Notes under the pieces: model-generated
Database searches by the model: none
What the model was told of the DNA's origin: nothing
The model's input: the letters and a program-made list of their open reading frames with translations, nothing else
In this document: piece after piece, positions 61,601 to 64,000 of the stretch
Position numbering within the stretch: the first letter of the stretch is position 1
How the letters are laid out: each line of letters opens with the position of its first letter
Assembly: GCA_013396655.1 (NCBI GenBank)
Contig: WBMV01006429.1
Location: forward strand, 503,116 to 567,115
Source of the DNA: Campylorhamphus procurvoides
Lineage: Eukaryota; Chordata; Aves; Passeriformes; Dendrocolaptidae
Direction of reading: 5' to 3'
DNA: 64,000 nt
Translations under genes and position numbers: made by a program

Positions 61601-63817
61601 AATTAGTTTCAAAAAACTAATTTCTAGGTCAACTGTGTCATTAGTGAGTCGCAGGCAATTTGAGTTTTGCAAGCATTTCTTACACATACTGCCAATTTAA
61701 TCTCACCTGCCATTTGCTATGTCCCATTTATCTTTGGCTCAAACACAGAAACATGAAGCTCAGACACTTTATCTGAAGCAGCTTTTTCCAAGCTCTAATC
61801 CTGCAGCTTTGAGAAGTTCAGACTCACGTATCCCAAAATCTCCCTCTGCAGCAGGATCTGCCTCATGTTTCACATCTGCAAAGTGCTTTGCCTGACAAAA
61901 AGCAGCACCAGAGGGGCATGAGATGCCACATCTTCTGGAGAGGAGCTCTTTGGAGATTGCATCTGAACAACCCCTCACCAAAGCTGGTGCTGCAGAGTTG
62001 AACTCTGGACTTGAACCTCCCCAGTCACAGACCCTACTTGATCTAATGGGGACCAAACCCTCACAGCAAAGCCAAAGGCTCTGACTGAAAATTGCACTAT
62101 GTGGATAACATTTAATACTCTGCTGTGCTGGAAATGTATATAAGGTCTAATGAACTCTTCTGGCCTTAAACACTCGAGGCAGGAAACACTCCCCACACAG
62201 TCAGCTGGATGCACTCTGACTTCTGGACAAAATCTCACACTCACTCATTCTGGACTGGCATCTGGCAGTAGAAAGATATTTGATCTCCTGTTATTAATTG
62301 CAAGCAAGAATATTTACTGATTTTAATAAAGGAACTGGTGCCTGCATCAAGAAGGCTCCTCCACCTCCTCAAGTCGTCCACTGGCCAGAACTAAGCATGT
62401 CTCAAGTAACTGAGCTCATGCACACATGGACTCTTGGGCCTGGGGACTTCTGCCTTGGTTTAAGGCTGTTACATAAACAACATAGTGAAAAGAATTTTAA
62501 TGGCATTTTTATTAATGGACTTCCATTAACATTACATGGACTGCTGTACTAACTGGGACTTCTGAAGGCCAATAAAACAACAAAGCAGACCTTCTAATTG
62601 CCAAACAACCAAATAAATATAGAGTGAATGCACTGCTTGTTGGGTTAAAGATTAAACAGGGCCTGGAAGCAAGGATAATGAGATATTACAAGCAAGCTTT
62701 TATACAATTAACCATTCCTTCCAGGGTACGTTTTCCTCCAGGGGATAATACAGCCAGAGCAGCTGGAAAGGGTTTACTTTTAGTTGCAGGAGAATAGGGG
62801 AGCACTCAGTGGGCACATTTTTATTCCACTGAGCCCACTTATGGTCCAATTAAGGACAAAACCATTAACAAGGAGAATTTTGCAGGACAGAGCAGGTGCT
62901 CTGGGAGACAGCAGGTGTATTTGTCCCTAGCCAAATTATCAGAATTTATCAGAAGAGCAGAAAAACAAACTGGGCAGAGAAAACTACCAGCTTCTCCCAA
63001 GCAGAGGTCAAGGGCAGCTCTGCTGGAGGAGACTGGAAAGTGCTGGGGAGTTCAGAGCTCGGGGCTGCCTGAAACAGCTTTACATTTACAATGTAGAGGA
63101 GAAATGCTGAAAGCCACTGCCTGCACCTACTCATTGCAACCAAACACATCCACTCTCAGGGAAACGTGAGCCTATCCACCCTTGGGGAAAGTGCCCATTG
63201 CTGCACAGATCAGAGCCTCAGACTGCCTGGCAATTTTAGCTGAGTGTTCCCACTCCCACCCACAAGATTTAATTTTGCCCAGTGCCCTTTATCCCTACCG
63301 TGGAAATGCCCAGCACTTCCTACTGCAGGAAGGACACCAGCATGCCAACACCAAGCTGTTGAACAGGCACACAAAGAGGTCCCATGGATCATAACCCAGG
63401 AACTATTTTGTGGGCTGAAATCCAGAGGATCAGGGATTTCCACCTCATAAGGTGCTCCCCTGTGACCAAACCACATCCCACAATTTCCACCGTGACAGAA
63501 AGTTACACCTGGGGAACCCAGTACAGCATTCCCTTCCCTGTTCCAACAGCAAAAGTATGAAGAGACCACCCAGAATGTGCAGAATCTTGCTCAGCCCACG
63601 AGCTGCTGTGGCTGGGAGCAGGTCTGGCCCCCCAGAAGGACTCCCCTGCCTCACCTGCATAGGCATTTGCCTGCTGGAGCAGCTCGGAACAGGCGTGCAC
63701 GTCAGCAAAAGCTCGGATGCCAAGGCAGTTCGTGGGATGCAGCTGGGACTGAAGGAAGTCACAGCAGTTTTTCCTGACATCCATCAACTGCAATAAGCTA
63801 GCAGCTGGCAACAAAAC
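43669..63817 (-). CDS. KLHL3: KLHL3, kelch-like protein 3 (3' part of gene, 11 coding exons, residues 122-587)
   Basis: This is the substrate-recognition subunit of a cytosolic CUL3-RING E3 ubiquitin ligase. In mammals it binds the acidic motif of WNK1/WNK4 through its kelch propeller and sends them for degradation, limiting NCC-driven salt reabsorption. The coding exons, in transcript order, are 63817-63655, 60755-60646, 55846-55730, 54752-54603, 52283-52166, 51464-51267, 50522-50421, 47944-47816, 44428-44288, 44087-43944 and 43697-43669. All junctions are GT/AG and in phase, with no stop or frameshift. The total is 1,401 nt, or 466 residues. Since human KLHL3 has 587 residues, the first exon here starts at residue 122. 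The ending VAVIHKPL, the QAPKAIRS start of kelch 1 and RRSS at 430-433 point to KLHL3 rather than its close paralogue KLHL2. Six double-glycine kelch signatures fall near residues 307, 353, 400, 447, 496 and 543. The BTB core, start codon and promoter are outside the window. Confidence 0.97.
43698..43943 (-). other. KLHL3: KLHL3 last intron (246 bp) at G579
   Basis: A short phase-1 intron, GTAAGC to AACAG, upstream of the terminal exon. Nothing else is recognised in it. Confidence 0.9.
43944..44087 (-). CDS. KLHL3: KLHL3 exon: kelch blade 6 (G531 to G579)
   Basis: This 144-nt exon is phase 1 at both ends, from [18 protein letters not shown] (double glycine 543-544) through [15 protein letters not shown] to MSTGRSYA, with donor GTAAGC. 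It is separated from its neighbours by short introns of 200 and 246 bases. Confidence 0.98.
44088..44287 (-). other. KLHL3: KLHL3 intron (200 bp) at G531
   Basis: A short phase-1 intron, GTAACC to TCGAG. The acceptor has CG before the AG, slightly unusual, but the exon after it is unambiguous. Confidence 0.9.
44288..44428 (-). CDS. KLHL3: KLHL3 exon: kelch blade 5 (G484 to G531)
   Basis: This 141-nt exon is phase 1 at both ends. It has [10 protein letters not shown] (double glycine 496-497), [18 protein letters not shown] and NMCRRNA. Arg528 and Asn529, the most frequently mutated positions in human KLHL3-linked Gordon syndrome (from memory), are both present in CRRN. The donor is GTAACC. 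Confidence 0.98.
44429..47815 (-). other. KLHL3: KLHL3 intron (3.4 kb) at G484
   Basis: A phase-1 intron, GTACTG to GGCAG. It contains a plus-strand CR1 fragment near 46,260-46,390 and a (TTAA)-rich AT block near 45,061-45,180. No additional exon is seen. Confidence 0.9.
46260..46390 (+). mobile_element. CR1 LINE 3' fragment in a KLHL3 intron
   Basis: The sequence reads GTATTTAAAAAATGTGCAGA, TGTGGCACTTGGGGACATGG, GGTTAATGGTTGGATTTGAT, then AAAGGTCTTTTTCAATCTAA and ATGATT. This is a CR1 tail, antisense to KLHL3. Confidence 0.92.
47816..47944 (-). CDS. KLHL3: KLHL3 exon: kelch blade 4 (G441 to G484)
   Basis: This 129-nt exon is phase 1 at both ends, [20 protein letters not shown] followed by [22 protein letters not shown]. 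It carries double glycine 447-448 and the YN..TNEW kelch signature. The exon is more CpG-rich than the introns on each side. Confidence 0.97.
47945..50420 (-). other. KLHL3: KLHL3 intron (2.5 kb) at G441, with a 125-bp tandem duplication
   Basis: A phase-1 intron, GTAAGA to TGCAG. Its one distinctive feature is the near-identical direct duplication at about 48,282-48,537, described separately. Confidence 0.9.
48282..48537. repeat. 125-bp direct tandem duplication (2 copies)
   Basis: The segment starting AATTACAGTATCACAGGA at 48,296 recurs at 48,421. Across the unit I see one substitution (GAGCAATAA versus GAACAATAA) and a 3-base insertion (CAT) near the left end. The near identity implies a recent event. 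It lies inside the KLHL3 intron at G441. Confidence 0.95.
50421..50522 (-). CDS. KLHL3: KLHL3 exon: kelch blade 3 (G407 to G441)
   Basis: This 102-nt exon is phase 1 at both ends. It encodes [20 protein letters not shown] and then [13 protein letters not shown]. Ser410 is kept. Ser433, in the basic RRSS context phosphorylated by PKA/PKC/Akt-type kinases in mammals to stop WNK binding, is also kept, so this regulatory switch appears conserved. Confidence 0.97.
50523..51266 (-). other. KLHL3: KLHL3 intron (744 bp) at G407
   Basis: A phase-1 intron, GTAGGT to ACTAG. It holds an A-rich stretch (plus strand) near 50,556-50,580 and nothing else recognisable. Confidence 0.9.
51267..51464 (-). CDS. 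KLHL3: KLHL3 exon: kelch blades 1-3 (G341 to G407)
   Basis: At 198 nt this is the longest exon here, phase 1 at both ends. It holds VYAVGGFNG (double glycine 353-354), the VRTVDVYD strand, [20 protein letters not shown] with Arg384 and Leu387, and [10 protein letters not shown] (400-401), ending at GSTG. Arg384 and Leu387 are human familial hyperkalaemic hypertension positions (from memory) and lie on the substrate-binding face. Both glycine codons at the junctions are split. Confidence 0.98.
51465..52165 (-). other. KLHL3: KLHL3 intron (701 bp) at G341
   Basis: A phase-1 intron, GTAATG to ACCAG. On the minus strand the frame of the upstream exon stays open for about 240 bases into the intron, but this read-through has no kelch features. 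Confidence 0.9.
52166..52283 (-). CDS. KLHL3: KLHL3 exon: kelch blade 1 (residues 302-340, G341 split)
   Basis: This 118-nt exon starts in phase 0 at VMIVVGGQ and ends one base into the Gly341 codon at CRAG, before GTAATG. It carries the first double glycine (307-308), Gln309 (a human disease position, from memory) and the conserved W of EEERWDQ. It changes phase from 0 to 1; every later internal exon is phase 1 at both ends. Confidence 0.97.
52284..54602 (-). other. KLHL3: KLHL3 intron (2.3 kb) between residues 301 and 302
   Basis: A phase-0 intron from GTAAGC to CTCCAG that separates the BACK linker from the kelch domain. No mobile element or other gene is recognised. Confidence 0.9.
54603..54752 (-). 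CDS. KLHL3: KLHL3 exon: BACK-kelch linker (residues 252-301)
   Basis: This 150-nt exon of 50 codons is phase 0 at both ends, from [20 protein letters not shown] to [11 protein letters not shown], followed by donor GTAAGC. It covers the end of BACK ([10 protein letters not shown] is a family hallmark) and the basic linker before the first kelch blade. The acceptor lies after a clear pyrimidine-rich run. Confidence 0.97.
54753..55729 (-). other. KLHL3: KLHL3 intron (977 bp) between residues 251 and 252
   Basis: A phase-0 intron that begins GTTGGT, an atypical donor, and ends in a standard tract plus CAG. No repeat or embedded gene is seen. Confidence 0.9.
55730..55846 (-). CDS. KLHL3: KLHL3 exon: BACK domain (residues 213-251)
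   Basis: This 117-nt exon of 39 codons is phase 0 at both ends. It runs [20 protein letters not shown] to [11 protein letters not shown], the BACK helices ahead of the propeller linker. The donor is CAG/GTTGGT, lacking the usual A or G at +3 and A at +4, so it is the weakest donor among these exons. The exon length is a multiple of three, so skipping would remove 39 residues without shifting the frame. Confidence 0.96.
55847..60645 (-). other. KLHL3: KLHL3 intron (4.8 kb) between residues 212 and 213
   Basis: The longest intron seen. It contains a CR1 3' end at 59,890-59,967, an A-run near 57,705 and an AT-rich unique block near 57,340-57,500. I looked for the miR-874 sequence known from a mammalian KLHL3 intron and did not see it. 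Confidence 0.9.
59890..59967 (+). mobile_element. CR1 LINE 3' fragment in a KLHL3 intron
   Basis: The text CAGGGTTTAGTGGTGGGACT, CAATGATCTTAAAGGGCTTT, CCCAACCTTAATGACCCTGT, GGTTCTAC is a diverged CR1 tail in plus orientation, about 78 bases long. Confidence 0.88.
60646..60755 (-). CDS. KLHL3: KLHL3 exon: BACK domain (residues 176-212)
   Basis: This 110-nt exon completes the Glu176 codon split from the previous exon and ends in phase 0 at SSEEK before donor GTACAG. It encodes [20 protein letters not shown] and onward to [14 protein letters not shown], typical BACK helices. The acceptor choice (AACAG before AGCAGCAC) is fixed by the reading frame, because using the CAG five bases further in would lose the frame. 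Confidence 0.96.
60756..63654 (-). other. KLHL3: KLHL3 intron (2.9 kb) between residues 175 and 176
   Basis: It is bounded by GTGAGG and AACAG and interrupts a codon after its first base. No repeat family, RNA gene or additional exon is recognised. AT-rich patches occur around 62,280-62,720. Confidence 0.9.
63655..63817 (-). CDS. KLHL3: KLHL3 exon: end of BTB and start of BACK (residues 122-175)
   Basis: This 163-nt exon enters in phase 0 after a pyrimidine-rich acceptor and leaves in phase 1 before GTGAGG. It starts [10 protein letters not shown], the penultimate BTB helix, continues through the last BTB helix ([10 protein letters not shown]) and then opens the BACK domain at [14 protein letters not shown], ending in NAYA. 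The surface formed here helps hold the N-terminus of CUL3. Cys164, mutated in some human hypertension families (from memory), is present in HACSELL. Differences from human recalled from memory are conservative (K for Q at 137, A/S/E in the HACSE stretch). Confidence 0.97.
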
Positions 63818-64000
63818 CTGCAAAGGCAAGAAAGGGGAATTAGAGTGAGCAACAAAGAGCGTTTGATTCACAGCTTGCACAAATTGGATGCAATTCCCCT
63901 TCAGACAGGGACGCATCCCTGCAGGGTACGAGGAGGGAGGTTAAAGCTTCAGCTCTCTCCATATGCAGAAGATCCCCATTCATGCTCAGAGAGATGGAAA
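63818..64000 (-). other. KLHL3: KLHL3 intron upstream of residue 122 (partial)
   Basis: This is the intron 5' of the first exon in the window, cut by the window edge. A pyrimidine-rich tract and CAG acceptor (63,818-63,835) are visible, nothing else. Confidence 0.85.

Noticed and set aside
43698..63654. Intronic miR-874, known from mammalian KLHL3
   Set aside because: I looked by eye for the mature sequence and its complement in the introns and found no match; it may be absent or too diverged.
43669..63817. Alternative identity as KLHL2
   Set aside because: KLHL2 is the closest paralogue, but the total length numbering, RRSS433, the CRRN528-529 context and the terminal IHKPL fit KLHL3 as I know it.
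1..64000. CRISPR array, phage, integron or bacterial operon
   Set aside because: No regularly spaced repeats and no prokaryotic gene density; the window is intron-containing vertebrate DNA.

Overview
The window is vertebrate nuclear DNA, most likely from a bird. It carries the 3' two-thirds of one protein-coding gene, KLHL3, on the minus strand. The evidence for a bird is modest: five truncated CR1 LINE 3' ends with the typical avian-type terminal repeat, few other repeats and short introns. CR1 also occurs in turtles and crocodilians, so a non-avian sauropsid is not excluded. There is no bacterial or viral gene organisation, and almost all open frames longer than 60 codons are chance frames.

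Right part (about 39.2-64 kb): eleven consecutive coding exons of KLHL3 lie between 43,669 and 63,817. All have GT/AG splice sites, and they sum to 1,401 coding bases (466 residues plus stop). Counting back from the stop with the human length of 587 residues, they encode residues 122-587: the last BTB helices, the BACK domain and all six kelch repeats. The first 121 residues and the promoter lie beyond the right edge. KLHL3 is the substrate adaptor of a CUL3 ubiquitin ligase that degrades WNK kinases and so controls renal salt transport. The residues I know as important in human KLHL3 (C164, Q309, R384, L387, S410, S433, R528, N529) are all present at the same numbers. A 3' UTR follows the stop, with a strong proximal poly(A) site near 43.08 kb and a plausible distal one near 39.22 kb.

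Left part (1 to about 39.2 kb): no exon, RNA gene or intact mobile element could be supported. By human synteny (remembered) this should be the spacer between KLHL3 and SPOCK1. It holds two CR1 fragments on the minus strand and one on the plus strand, simple repeats, short tandem duplications, a GC-richer patch at 36.1-37.0 kb followed by an inverted repeat, and AT-rich blocks that look like conserved non-coding elements.

I found no convincing new biological system. The most useful leads are the all-in-frame (skippable) kelch exons, a weak splice donor after exon 3 of this window, a very recent 125-bp intronic duplication, a small forkhead-motif cluster with a diverged repeat, and alternative 3' ends of KLHL3.
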